Positions 53,019 through 61,598 of a DNA stretch of 64,000 bases are shown piece after piece (positions within the stretch are counted from its first letter, which is position 1; each line of letters opens with the position of its first letter). Below the pieces are notes generated by a model that did not search any database, was not told where the DNA came from, and was given only the letters and a program-made list of their open reading frames with translations. Origin of the DNA: Erwinia sp. SLM-02 (GTDB taxonomy: Bacteria > Pseudomonadota > Gammaproteobacteria > Enterobacterales > Enterobacteriaceae); assembly GCF_037450285.1 (NCBI RefSeq), contig NZ_JAQISN010000003.1:434001-498000 (forward strand), written 5' to 3'. Made by a program: the position numbers and the translations under genes.

Positions 53019-53900
53019 GTGACCCCGGATATCACACGCCGCCGTCTGCTGACGGCGCTTGCTTTTTCTCCGCTGCTCGCCCATCTACCCGCTATAGCCC
53101 AGCTGCCGAACGAAGATCGCATTATCGCGCTGGAGTGGCTGCCGCTGGAGCTGCTGATGGCACTGGGCGTGACGCCGATGGGTGCCGCCGAGCTGTTCAA
53201 TTACCGCCAGTGGGTCGGCAAGCCGGAGCTGCCGGCTTCGGTTGTCGACGTTGGCCTGCGCACCGAACCTAACCTTGAGCTGCTCACTCAGATGCGGCCG
53301 TCGCTGATCCTCTATTCTCAGGGCTACGGTCCCGATCCGGCCCGCTTCGAGCGTATCGCGCCGGGCATGGGTTTCTCCTTTAACGATGGTAAAGGTAAAC
53401 CGCTGAGCGCCGCCCGCGACTCGCTGATGGCGCTGGCTAAACGCATTCAACGCGTGCCGCAGGCGGAGGCGCATCTGGCCGAACTGGATGCGCTGATCCT
53501 GCGGGTGAAAACCCGGCTGGCGGCGCGACCGCAGCGCCCGCTGCTGCTGATGTCAATCTTCGACGCACGCCATGCCATTGTCTTCAGCGCGAACGGGCTA
53601 TTCCAGCAGGTGATGGACGATCTGGGTCTGATTAATGCCTGGAAAGGGGAGAGCACCTTCTGGGGCAGCGTGGTGGTGGGGATTGAACGCCTGGCCGACA
53701 TGCGCGACGTTGAGGTGATTAACTTTGAGCACGACAACCAAAATATTATCGATCAGGTGACGTCCGCTTCCCTCTGGCAGTCGCTGCCGTTTGTTCGCGA
53801 GGGGCGTTTCCGCCAGGTGCCGCGCGTGTGGTTCTACGGCGCAACGCTGTCGGCCATTCAGCTGATCCATACTCTTGACAGCGCGCTGGGGGAAAACTGA
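53019..53900 (+). CDS. fhuD: Hydroxamate siderophore periplasmic binding protein FhuD
   Basis: Delivers ferrichrome-type complexes to FhuB. 293 residues (E. coli 296). Twin-arginine-like signal (TRRRLLTALAFSPLLAHLPAIA), then class III binding-protein lobes joined by a long helix; conserved LEWLPLELLMALG and GLRTEPNLELL. The GTG at 53019 is chosen because AAGGA (53008-53012) is 6 nt upstream. Its TGA overlaps the fhuB ATG. Confidence 0.94.
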   Translation: MTPDITRRRLLTALAFSPLLAHLPAIAQLPNEDRIIALEWLPLELLMALGVTPMGAAELFNYRQWVGKPELPASVVDVGLRTEPNLELLTQMRPSLILYSQGYGPDPARFERIAPGMGFSFNDGKGKPLSAARDSLMALAKRIQRVPQAEAHLAELDALILRVKTRLAARPQRPLLLMSIFDARHAIVFSANGLFQQVMDDLGLINAWKGESTFWGSVVVGIERLADMRDVEVINFEHDNQNIIDQVTSASLWQSLPFVREGRFRQVPRVWFYGATLSAIQLIHTLDSALGEN

Positions 53901-55876
53901 TGAAAGCGTATCGTCTGCCCGTTTTCCTGCTGCTGCTGCTGTTCGTTTCCGCGCTGATGCTGACCATCAGTAACTTTAAGCATCACCTGCCGGTGGATCA
54001 GTGGCTGCTGGCGCTGCGTTCCCCGGATGCCGATAACATCCGGCAGATGGTGTTCCATCACAGCCTGCTTTCGCGGCTGGCGCTGTCGCTGCTGGTTGGA
54101 GCCGGACTGGGGCTGGTCGGCCTGCTGTTCCAGCAGGTGCTGCGTAATCCGCTGGCCGAGCCGACGACGTTGGGCGTGGCCAGCGGTGCCCAGTTGGGGA
54201 TTACCGTGGTGACGCTGTGGAGCCTGCCTGGTGGGCTGGTCACGCAGCAGCTGGCGGCGACCATCGGGGCGGTGACTATCGGCCTGCTGGTGTTCGGCGT
54301 GGCCTGGGGGAAACGCATGTCGCCGGTGACGCTGATCCTCGCGGGGCTGGTGCTGTCGCTGTATTGCGGTGCGGTAAACCAGATTTTCGCCATTTTTAAC
54401 CACGACCAGCTGCAAAATATGTTCCTGTGGAGCACCGGTTCGCTGAACCAGATGGACTGGAGCAACGTCAGCTTTATCTGGCCGCGCCTGCTGGCCGGTG
54501 TGGTGCTGACGCTGCTGATGCTGCGGCCAATGACCCTGATGGGCCTGGACGACGGCGTGGCGAAAAACCTGGGCCTGGCGCTGTCGCTGGCGCGCTTTGC
54601 CGTGCTGGCAATCGCCATTCTGATCAGCGCCTCGCTGGTGAATGCTGCCGGAATTATCGGCTTTATCGGGCTGTTCTCACCGCTGCTGGCGAAGATGCTC
54701 GGCTTCCGTCGCCTGTTCAGCCGTCTGCTGCTGGCTCCGCTGATTGGTGCGCTGCTGCTGTGGCTGGCGGACCAGTGCGTGCTGTGGCTGACCGACCGGC
54801 TGGGGGAAATCTCGACAGGTACGGTCACGGCGGTGATCGGCGCGCCGCTGCTGCTGTGGCTGCTGCCGCGTCTGCGGACCGGCGGCAGCGGACCGGCGAT
54901 GAACTTCGGCGATCGCATCCCCGCGGAACGCCAGAACGTGCTGCTCTGGTCGCTGTGCGGCGGTGGGGTTGTGCTGGTGCTGGCGGCAATCGCACTGAGC
55001 TTTGGCCGCAACGCCGATGGCTGGGTGTGGGCAACCGGCGATCTCTGGCAGCAGCTCCTGCCGTGGCGTGGTCCGAGGCTGATTGCGGCGCTGGCTACAG
55101 GAATGATGCTCGGCGTGGCGGGCTGCATGGTGCAGCGCTTGACCGGGAATGCGATGGCCAGTCCGGAAGTGCTGGGTATCAGCTCAGGCGCCGCCTTTGG
55201 CGTGGTGATTATGCTGTTTATCGTTCCCGGCGATGCGTTCGGCTGGCTGCTGCCCGCCGGCACGCTGGGGGCGGCGGTGACGCTGCTGATTATCTCCCTG
55301 GCCGCCGGGCGCGGTGGCTTTTCGCCGGAACGTATGCTGCTGGCGGGGATGGCGCTGAGTACGGCCTTTACCACCATTACCATGCTGCTGCTGGCCAGCG
55401 GCGATCCGCGCATGGCCAGCCTGCTGACCTGGATGGCTGGTTCGACCTACAAAATTGATGCGCCGCAGGCGCTGCGAACGGTGGCAATCGCCGCGGTGCT
55501 GATTGCGCTGGTGCCGCTGTGCCGCCGCTGGCTGACCGTGCTGCCGCTGGGTGGCGTGACGGCGAAAGCGGTGGGCATGGCACTGACGCCTTCTCGGCTG
55601 GCGCTGCTGCTGCTGGCGGCCTGCCTGACGGCGGCGGCGACATTAACGATTGGGCCTCTGAGCTTTGTCGGACTGATGGCACCGCATATGGCGCGTATGC
55701 TCGGCTTCCGCCGCGCGTTGCCGCAGCAGGTGATGGCGGCGCTGTTGGGCGGTGGCCTGATGGTCGCGGCCGACTGGTGCGGACGGATGCTTTCCTTCCC
55801 CGATCAGATCCCGGCGGGGCTGCTGGCGACCTTTATCGGTGCGCCGTACTTTGTGTATCTGCTGCGAAAGTCGTGA
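53900..55876 (+). CDS. fhuB: Hydroxamate siderophore permease FhuB
   Basis: Inner-membrane permease, 658 residues, formed by two fused BtuC-like halves (about 1-330 and 340-658), each with about ten transmembrane segments. The coupling-helix Gly regions recur (GLFSPLLAKMLGFRR in the first half, GLMAPHMARMLGFRR in the second). Last gene of the fhu operon, overlapping fhuD by 1 bp. Confidence 0.96.
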   Translation: MKAYRLPVFLLLLLFVSALMLTISNFKHHLPVDQWLLALRSPDADNIRQMVFHHSLLSRLALSLLVGAGLGLVGLLFQQVLRNPLAEPTTLGVASGAQLGITVVTLWSLPGGLVTQQLAATIGAVTIGLLVFGVAWGKRMSPVTLILAGLVLSLYCGAVNQIFAIFNHDQLQNMFLWSTGSLNQMDWSNVSFIWPRLLAGVVLTLLMLRPMTLMGLDDGVAKNLGLALSLARFAVLAIAILISASLVNAAGIIGFIGLFSPLLAKMLGFRRLFSRLLLAPLIGALLLWLADQCVLWLTDRLGEISTGTVTAVIGAPLLLWLLPRLRTGGSGPAMNFGDRIPAERQNVLLWSLCGGGVVLVLAAIALSFGRNADGWVWATGDLWQQLLPWRGPRLIAALATGMMLGVAGCMVQRLTGNAMASPEVLGISSGAAFGVVIMLFIVPGDAFGWLLPAGTLGAAVTLLIISLAAGRGGFSPERMLLAGMALSTAFTTITMLLLASGDPRMASLLTWMAGSTYKIDAPQALRTVAIAAVLIALVPLCRRWLTVLPLGGVTAKAVGMALTPSRLALLLLAACLTAAATLTIGPLSFVGLMAPHMARMLGFRRALPQQVMAALLGGGLMVAADWCGRMLSFPDQIPAGLLATFIGAPYFVYLLRKS

Positions 55877-55922
55877 TGAAAAAGATAAACCCCACCGGAA
55901 AGTGGGGTTCATCAGCAATCTG

Positions 55923-55947
55923 AACGGGGCGAAAGCCCCGTTTTTTT
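55923..55947 (+). terminator. Terminator of fhuACDB
   Basis: AACGGGGC-GAAA-GCCCCGTT hairpin with a seven-base T-run. A preceding ACCCCAC/GTGGGGT hairpin lies at about 55890-55910. The converging hemL gene ends just to the right. Confidence 0.92.
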
Positions 55948-55997
55948 ATACTGCGGTCAGTGACAGATGGCCGCCGACGCGATGCAGGATAGTGCGA

Positions 55998-57278
55998 TTA
56001 CAGCTTAGCGAAACTGCGGCGTGCAGCAGAAACGGTGCGCTCAATGTCTTCTTTACTGTGTGCCAGCGACATAAAGCCCGCTTCAAACGCTGACGGAGCG
56101 AGATACACCCCTTCTTCCAGCATCAGGTGGAAGAAGCGCTTAAAGCGCTCGACGTCGCACTTCGTCACGTCGGCATAGCTGGTGACGGTTTCGGCATCGG
56201 TGAAGAACAGGCCAAACATACCACCAACGTGATTCACCACCAGTGGGATATTTTCCGCCGCAGCGGCCTGCAGCAGGCCTTCCGCCAGCTGGGTGGTCAG
56301 ATCGGTCAGCGTGGCATGGGTGCCCGGCTGTGAGATTTCGGTCAGGCAGGCAAATCCTGCCGCCATCGCAATCGGGTTGCCGGAAAGCGTACCCGCCTGG
56401 TAAACCGGGCCGACCGGAGCCAGTGCATCCATCACCTCACGACGCCCACCGAATGCGCCAACCGGCATACCGCCGCCGATAATTTTACCCAGGCAGGTCA
56501 GGTCCGGCTCAACGTCATAGTAGGCCTGCGCGCCCGCCAGCGCCACGCGGAAACCGGTCATCACCTCATCAATAATCAGCAGCGCGCCGAACTCATCGCA
56601 CAGCGCGCGCAGGCCCGGCAGGAATTCCGGCAGCGGTGGGATGCAGTTCATATTGCCGGCCACCGGCTCAACGATGATACAGGCGATATCCTCCGGATAC
56701 TGCTCGAAGGCGGCGCGCACGCTGTCCAGATCGTTATAGGTACAGGTCAGCGTATGTTTAGCGAAATCGGCCGGTACGCCCGGAGAATTGGGCTGGCCGA
56801 GGGTCAGGGCGCCGGAACCGGCTTTGACCAGCAGGCAGTCCGCGTGGCCGTGGTAGCAGCCCTCAAACTTGATGATTTTATCGCGGTGGGTGAAGCCGCG
56901 CGCCAGGCGAATGGCGCTCATGGTGGCTTCGGTTCCCGAGTTAACCATGCGTACCGTATCCATGGTCGGGACCAGTTCGGTCACCAGCTGGGCCATTTTC
57001 ACTTCCATCTCGGTTGGCGCACCGAAGCTCAGGCCGCGCTCGGCCGCTTCGATCACCGCATTACGGATGGCGGGGTGATTGTGACCGAGAACCATCGGTC
57101 CCCAGGAGCCCACGTAGTCGATATAGGCTTTGCCGTCGGCATCAAACAGATAAGCACCGTTAGCACGTTCGATAAAGAGCGGCACGCCGCCGACGCCGGT
57201 AAAGGCTCGCACCGGCGAGTTCACGCCGCCGGGGATGAATTGCTGCGCCTGAGCGTACAGGTTTTCAGACTTACTCAT
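55998..57278 (-). CDS. hemL: Glutamate-1-semialdehyde 2,1-aminomutase
   Basis: PLP enzyme that makes 5-aminolevulinate for tetrapyrroles. 426 residues. PLP-Lys in GKIIGGGMPVGAFGG (about 265), Asp in IIDEVMTGFR, and phosphate-binding NSGTEATMS. Convergent with fhuB. In E. coli clcA separates hemL from erpA; here it is absent and hemL and erpA diverge directly. Confidence 0.97.
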   Translation of the reverse strand: MSKSENLYAQAQQFIPGGVNSPVRAFTGVGGVPLFIERANGAYLFDADGKAYIDYVGSWGPMVLGHNHPAIRNAVIEAAERGLSFGAPTEMEVKMAQLVTELVPTMDTVRMVNSGTEATMSAIRLARGFTHRDKIIKFEGCYHGHADCLLVKAGSGALTLGQPNSPGVPADFAKHTLTCTYNDLDSVRAAFEQYPEDIACIIVEPVAGNMNCIPPLPEFLPGLRALCDEFGALLIIDEVMTGFRVALAGAQAYYDVEPDLTCLGKIIGGGMPVGAFGGRREVMDALAPVGPVYQAGTLSGNPIAMAAGFACLTEISQPGTHATLTDLTTQLAEGLLQAAAAENIPLVVNHVGGMFGLFFTDAETVTSYADVTKCDVERFKRFFHLMLEEGVYLAPSAFEAGFMSLAHSKEDIERTVSAARRSFAKL

Positions 57279-57451
57279 GGAACCGCTCCTGATTATTCAT
57301 TAAAAACCCGTCTATTCTAAGGGAACACCCCCGCGAAACGAAAGGTCAGAAAAAATTAACTCACCGGCGGTGCTTGTATTCGCCGGTATCAGCCCGCACT
57401 CTGAGTTCCGTAGGGCAACAGAACGTGACGACCGCACAGGGTGGTACAGCC

Positions 57452-57480
57452 TTAACTTGATTGCTACCCCGGCGTATAAG
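57452..57480 (+). promoter_or_regulatory. Candidate erpA promoter
   Basis: TTAACT (57452-57457) and TATAAG (57475-57480) with 17-bp spacing, 72 bp before the erpA ATG. E. coli erpA is IscR-regulated; I could not place an IscR site with confidence. Confidence 0.45.
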
Positions 57481-57552
57481 ATAATAGCCCTAACAATGGT
57501 CGAATAATGACCTGTCAGGCAAGTGGCCTGAGTGCATCCTGGAGTATTTTAA

Positions 57553-57897
57553 ATGAGCGACGACGTAGCCGTACCCCTGCAGTTTACCGAAGCTGCGGCC
57601 AGTAAAGTGAAGAATCTGATTTCCGATGAGAACAACCCGGATCTGAAACTGCGCGTGTACATCACCGGCGGTGGTTGCAGCGGTTTCCAGTACGGCTTCA
57701 CTTTTGACGATAAAATTAACGACGGCGACATGACCATTGAGAAAGCGGGCGTGGCGCTGGTTGTCGACCCGATGAGCCTGCAGTATCTGGTCGGCGGCGC
57801 GGTGGACTATACCGAAGGGCTGGAGGGTTCGCGCTTTATCGTCACCAACCCGAATGCGAAGACCACCTGCGGCTGCGGTTCCTCCTTCAGCATTTAA
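57553..57897 (+). CDS. erpA: Iron-sulfur carrier ErpA
   Basis: A-type carrier that delivers Fe-S clusters to essential enzymes, including isoprenoid biosynthesis proteins. 114 residues, equal to E. coli. The three cluster cysteines are present: GGCSGF near residue 40 and the C-terminal TCGCGSSFSI. ATG follows TGGAG. Confidence 0.97.
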   Translation: MSDDVAVPLQFTEAAASKVKNLISDENNPDLKLRVYITGGGCSGFQYGFTFDDKINDGDMTIEKAGVALVVDPMSLQYLVGGAVDYTEGLEGSRFIVTNPNAKTTCGCGSSFSI

Positions 57898-57971
57898 CCG
57901 CTTCTCTCCTGAGATTATCCAGGCCTGCCCGGTCAGGGTAATCACCCGGCACGATAGTGCCGGGAAGGGTT

Positions 57972-58229
57972 TTACCATTCAACGGTAATCAGCCTTCTCT
58001 CCCAATCGGTTTGCGTTTTTTTACTGAGAACAGCCTCGGTAATTTTCGGCTGGGTGTCGCCCGGGCTGCCACAGACGACGGCAGGCATGTGTGAGGTCGC
58101 TGACGGACTGCCATTAACCTGGCACGGTGGTGCAATAATCGTGAGCTGTACGCCAATGGTGCCGCTGCTGGCTGCCACACAGGCATGCGCCGCCATTATC
58201 AGTCCCAGAGACAGATAAACGGTTTTCAT
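57972..58229 (-). CDS. Small secreted protein of unknown function
   Basis: 85-residue protein with a clear signal peptide (MKTVYLSLGLIMAAHACVA). The mature part has two cysteines (APPCQVNG and VVCGSPG) that could form one disulfide, and GTIGVQLTIIAPPCQVNG, loosely like the start of fimbrial-type domains or the DUF2574/YehE group. The length is too short for a pilin. ATG 58229 starts the signal peptide, with AGGA about 10 nt upstream. It lies between erpA and btuF, where E. coli has no equivalent. Function unknown. Confidence 0.7.
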   Translation of the reverse strand: MKTVYLSLGLIMAAHACVAASSGTIGVQLTIIAPPCQVNGSPSATSHMPAVVCGSPGDTQPKITEAVLSKKTQTDWERRLITVEW

Positions 58230-58276
58230 GATCTGATTTTCCTGGTGTATCAATAAGGCCTGTTGGCCAAAAATCA

Positions 58277-58301
58277 GGTAGCACGCGCCTGCGCGGCTAC
58301 C
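58277..58301 (-). terminator. Stem-loop downstream of btuF
   Basis: GGTAGC / GCTACC with an inner GCGC/GCGC stem; on the minus strand it is followed by TGATTTTT. It separates btuF from the small secreted gene, which must then have its own promoter. Confidence 0.6.
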
Positions 58302-58370
58302 GTATTGCTATTTCACGCTACTGGCCAAAAAGCGACATTCAGTGCGTGATTCTTAACTGTTTTATGGATC

Positions 58371-59165
58371 TTACTTTCTGTCGGGCTGTAGCTGAGCACA
58401 AATCTGCCGGGCTGCCAGAATGATGCGCGGCCCGGCCCGGCTGAACCAGTCGTCGTTGACCGCATAAACCGGCACATTGAGCTGCGGCTGCCAGAACCGG
58501 GCAACCGTCACTGCCCGGGCGGCATCACCCGGTATCACGATCGCCTGTGGCTGACGCACCAGTACCTGCTCGCGGCTGACCTGCGGCCAGGGCACGCGGC
58601 TGTCGGAAAAAATATTCTCTCCGCCGCAGAGCCCGAGCACTTCGTTCTGCAACGTATTCTCCGCCGCGGTAAACAGCGGCTTCATCCCAAACTGCACAAA
58701 CACCCGCCTGCGCTGCGGCTGCCGATAGCGCTGCTGCAGATCGTCGAACTGCTGCTGAAGTGTAACCGCGGCCTGTTCGGCCTGCTGCGCCCGCGGGCTG
58801 AAGTCAGCAAGCTGACGCAGGCTGGCAATAAGACGGCCGACCGAGTCCGGGTCCAGCCACAAAACCTTAACGCCCAGCGACTGAAGCTGTTCAATCTGGC
58901 GGGGGGATGTTCCTCCGCGCCAGGCGATGACCAGATCGGGCTTCAGGCCCAGCAGCCTTTCGGTATTAATTCCCTGCCAGCTGGCAACGCGCTCAATACT
59001 TTTCGCCGCCGGTGGGTAATCCGAATAGTCGCTGACGCCAACCGGGGTGATGCCGGCAGCGAAGGCCAGTTCGGTAAGGTTAGGGGCCAGCGTCACCACG
59101 CGCGATGGCGCTGCCGCTGCGGCAAACGTCAGCCACAGCAGCAGGGCGGTCAGGCATTTAGCCAT
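58371..59165 (-). CDS. btuF: Vitamin B12 periplasmic binding protein
   Basis: Binds cobalamin for the BtuCD importer. 264 residues (E. coli 266). Signal peptide (MAKCLTALLLWLTFAAAAA), then SRVVTLAPNLTELAFAAG, PDLVIAWRGG and RVPWPQVSREQVL, all typical of BtuF. ATG 59165 is chosen for alignment with E. coli; it overlaps the end of mtnN by 8 bp, so the pair is coupled. Confidence 0.95.
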   Translation of the reverse strand: MAKCLTALLLWLTFAAAAAPSRVVTLAPNLTELAFAAGITPVGVSDYSDYPPAAKSIERVASWQGINTERLLGLKPDLVIAWRGGTSPRQIEQLQSLGVKVLWLDPDSVGRLIASLRQLADFSPRAQQAEQAAVTLQQQFDDLQQRYRQPQRRRVFVQFGMKPLFTAAENTLQNEVLGLCGGENIFSDSRVPWPQVSREQVLVRQPQAIVIPGDAARAVTVARFWQPQLNVPVYAVNDDWFSRAGPRIILAARQICAQLQPDRK

Positions 59166-59856
59166 TGGCCAGCTGGGCCAGCAGCGTTTCAACCATCAGA
59201 GAAGACTGCGTGGCCGCAACGGCCAGGAACTCGTCAAAGCTGAGATGAGATTCCTTATCTGCCACGTCGGAGATCGCGCGGACCACTACAAACGGCGTGC
59301 CGAACTGATGGCAAACGTGGCCGATTGCCGTGGCTTCCATCTCGACGGCGATCGCCTGTGGGAAGGTGCCACGAATGCGCGCCAGCGGCTCTGCACCATT
59401 GATAAAGGCGTCGCCGCTGACCACCAGGCCGCGCACCGCATTCAGCTGCAGATCGCTGATGCACTGCTCAGCCGCCGCAATCAACCTGTCGTCGGCTTTA
59501 AACGCTGCCGGGCAGCCGGCCATCTGGCCAGGTTCGTAGCCGAAGGCGGTCACGTCGGCATCGTGATAGCGCACTTCATCAGAAACGACGATATCGCCCA
59601 CTTTCAGCGAAGGGGCCAGGCCACCGGCGGAACCGGTGTTAATAATAAAATCGGGTTTGCACAGTTCCAGCAGCAGCGTGGTGCCCAGCGCGGCGGAGAC
59701 TTTACCGATGCCGGATTTCAGCAGGGCAACCTCGACGCCATTTAGCGTACCGGTATAGATTTCGCAGCCTGCCAGCGTCAGCGTTTGACGGTTTTCAATC
59801 TTGTCACGCAGCAGCGTAACTTCCTGTTCCATTGCACCAATAATGCCTGCTTTCAT
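59158..59856 (-). CDS. mtnN: 5'-methylthioadenosine/S-adenosylhomocysteine nucleosidase
   Basis: Hydrolyses MTA and SAH, so it recycles the MTA made by SpeE and supplies the LuxS pathway. 232 residues as in E. coli. Catalytic Glu12 in GAMEQEV, Glu in EMEATA, and Asp in AISDVAD. ATG 59856 gives MKAGIIGAMEQEV; an upstream in-frame start at 59913 adds an unsupported extension. Divergent from dgt. Confidence 0.97.
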   Translation of the reverse strand: MKAGIIGAMEQEVTLLRDKIENRQTLTLAGCEIYTGTLNGVEVALLKSGIGKVSAALGTTLLLELCKPDFIINTGSAGGLAPSLKVGDIVVSDEVRYHDADVTAFGYEPGQMAGCPAAFKADDRLIAAAEQCISDLQLNAVRGLVVSGDAFINGAEPLARIRGTFPQAIAVEMEATAIGHVCHQFGTPFVVVRAISDVADKESHLSFDEFLAVAATQSSLMVETLLAQLANG

Positions 59857-59945
59857 GGGGATACTCGCTATTTCAGTGGAATTTTTCGTGGTTTTCGGCG
59901 CATAGTCTATCATGGCAACATGATGGAAATAACAGGGAACACCGG

Positions 59946-61451
59946 ATGACCGGGATCGACTTTCGCAAAAAAATTAACTGGCAGCGCTGCTATCGACCTT
60001 ATGAAGGCGAGAAGGACGAGCATGAAGTCCTGCGTATTTTTGAAAGCGATCGCGGGCGGATCGTGAACTCGGCGGCCATCCGTCGCCTGCAGCAGAAAAC
60101 CCAGGTTTTTCCGCTGGAGCGTAACGCCGCGGTGCGCACCCGCCTGACGCACTCGCTGGAGGTGCAGCAGGTTGGCCGCTATATTGCCAAAGAGGTGCTC
60201 ACCCGGCTGAAGGAACAGGGGCAGCTTGAGCCGCTGGGGCTGTCGCAGCTGACCGGGCCGTTTGAAAGCATCGTTGAGATGGCCTGTCTGATGCACGATA
60301 TCGGCAACCCGCCGTTTGGTCATTTCGGCGAGTCGGCCATTAACGACTGGTTCGGCCAGCGGCTGGATGCGGGCTGGCAGCCGCAGAGCGCGGCGGCCGA
60401 TCGCTGTGAGGTGGCGGTTTTACGCAGTAAAGACGACGATCTTGACCCGCTGCGTGCAAAGATTCGTCAAGATTTATCCCACTTTGAGGGCAATGCGCAG
60501 GCGATCCGCATGGTGCATACCCTGATGAAAATGAACCTGACGTGGGCGCAGGTCGGCTGTATTTTAAAATATACGCGCCCGGCCTGGTTTACCGGCGATA
60601 TTCCCGCCAGCCATCGTTATTTGATGAAGAAGCCGGGTTATTATCTTGCAGAAGAAGAATATGTCGCAACTTTGCGGAAGGAATTAGATTTAGAGTCACA
60701 TTGCCGTTTTCCGCTCACCTATATTATGGAGGCGGCGGATGATATCTCCTACTGCGTTGCCGATCTGGAAGATGCGGTAGAAAAAAACATTTTCACCGTT
60801 GAGCAGCTTTACGACCATTTATATCGACTTTGGCCGCAACATCAGCCCGGCGACCTGTTTTCTGAGGTGATTACCGTTGCGCTGGAAAAGTCGCGCAGTC
60901 CGCGGTCCAGCCGCAGTAACGAAGACCAGTTCTTTATGTACCTACGGGTCAACACCGTTTCGCGGCTGGTGCCGCATGCCGCAAGCCGTTTTATCGATAA
61001 TCTGCCGGCGGTGTATCACGGCGAATTTAATGAAGCCCTGCTGGAGGACGGTAGCCCGCACAGCCTGCTGCTGGATATCTTCAAAAAAGTCGCTTTTAGT
61101 CATGTCTTTAACCATCCCGAGGTTGAACAGCTGGAGCTGCAGGGATACCGGGTAATCAGCGGGCTGCTGGATATCTACCGGCCGCTGCTACAGCTCACGC
61201 AGCAGGAATTCAGCGAGCTGGTGGAAAAAGATTATCTGAAAGGATATCCGATCGAAACCCGGCTTTTTCACAAGCTCTCCACCCGTTTTCGCCAGGCCTA
61301 TAATGAAGCGGTTGAACGGCTGGATAAAACACCCGCCGAGACTGAAATCTGGGAATATTATTATCGCGCCCGTCTGTTACAGGACTACATTAGCGGAATG
61401 ACTGACCTGTACGCCTGGGATGAGTACCGCCGCCTGATGGCGGTAGAATAA
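59946..61451 (+). CDS. dgt: dGTP triphosphohydrolase
   Basis: Hydrolyses dGTP to deoxyguanosine and triphosphate. 501 residues (E. coli 505). HD-domain metal ligands in RTRLTHSLE, CLMHDIGNPPFGHFGE and EAADDISYC. Collinear with E. coli Dgt to the C-terminal SGMTDLYAWDEYRRLMAVE. Divergent from mtnN and upstream of degP, the E. coli order. Confidence 0.96.
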   Translation: MTGIDFRKKINWQRCYRPYEGEKDEHEVLRIFESDRGRIVNSAAIRRLQQKTQVFPLERNAAVRTRLTHSLEVQQVGRYIAKEVLTRLKEQGQLEPLGLSQLTGPFESIVEMACLMHDIGNPPFGHFGESAINDWFGQRLDAGWQPQSAAADRCEVAVLRSKDDDLDPLRAKIRQDLSHFEGNAQAIRMVHTLMKMNLTWAQVGCILKYTRPAWFTGDIPASHRYLMKKPGYYLAEEEYVATLRKELDLESHCRFPLTYIMEAADDISYCVADLEDAVEKNIFTVEQLYDHLYRLWPQHQPGDLFSEVITVALEKSRSPRSSRSNEDQFFMYLRVNTVSRLVPHAASRFIDNLPAVYHGEFNEALLEDGSPHSLLLDIFKKVAFSHVFNHPEVEQLELQGYRVISGLLDIYRPLLQLTQQEFSELVEKDYLKGYPIETRLFHKLSTRFRQAYNEAVERLDKTPAETEIWEYYYRARLLQDYISGMTDLYAWDEYRRLMAVE

Positions 61452-61518
61452 AAAAGACCGGTGATGAGTTTTGTAAAGATGGACAATACTTTTTTACTTT
61501 TCATCAATATTCAAACAT

Positions 61519-61546
61519 GAACTTCGCGCTAAAAAATTAATCTCAA
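61519..61546 (+). promoter_or_regulatory. Sigma-E promoter of degP
   Basis: GAACTT (61519-61524), 16 bp, then TCTCAA (61541-61546). It aligns with the E. coli degP sigma-E promoter (GAACTT, 16 bp, TCTGAA), differing by one base in the -10. Envelope-stress induction is expected. Confidence 0.85.
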
Positions 61547-61598
61547 TGACACGACCGCAGCAATGGTTACTTAACTGAATCACTTGAGAATCCAACGA

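Noticed and set aside
61452..61518. CpxR box upstream of degP
   Set aside because: A single GTAAA half-site can be seen but no second half at the proper spacing.
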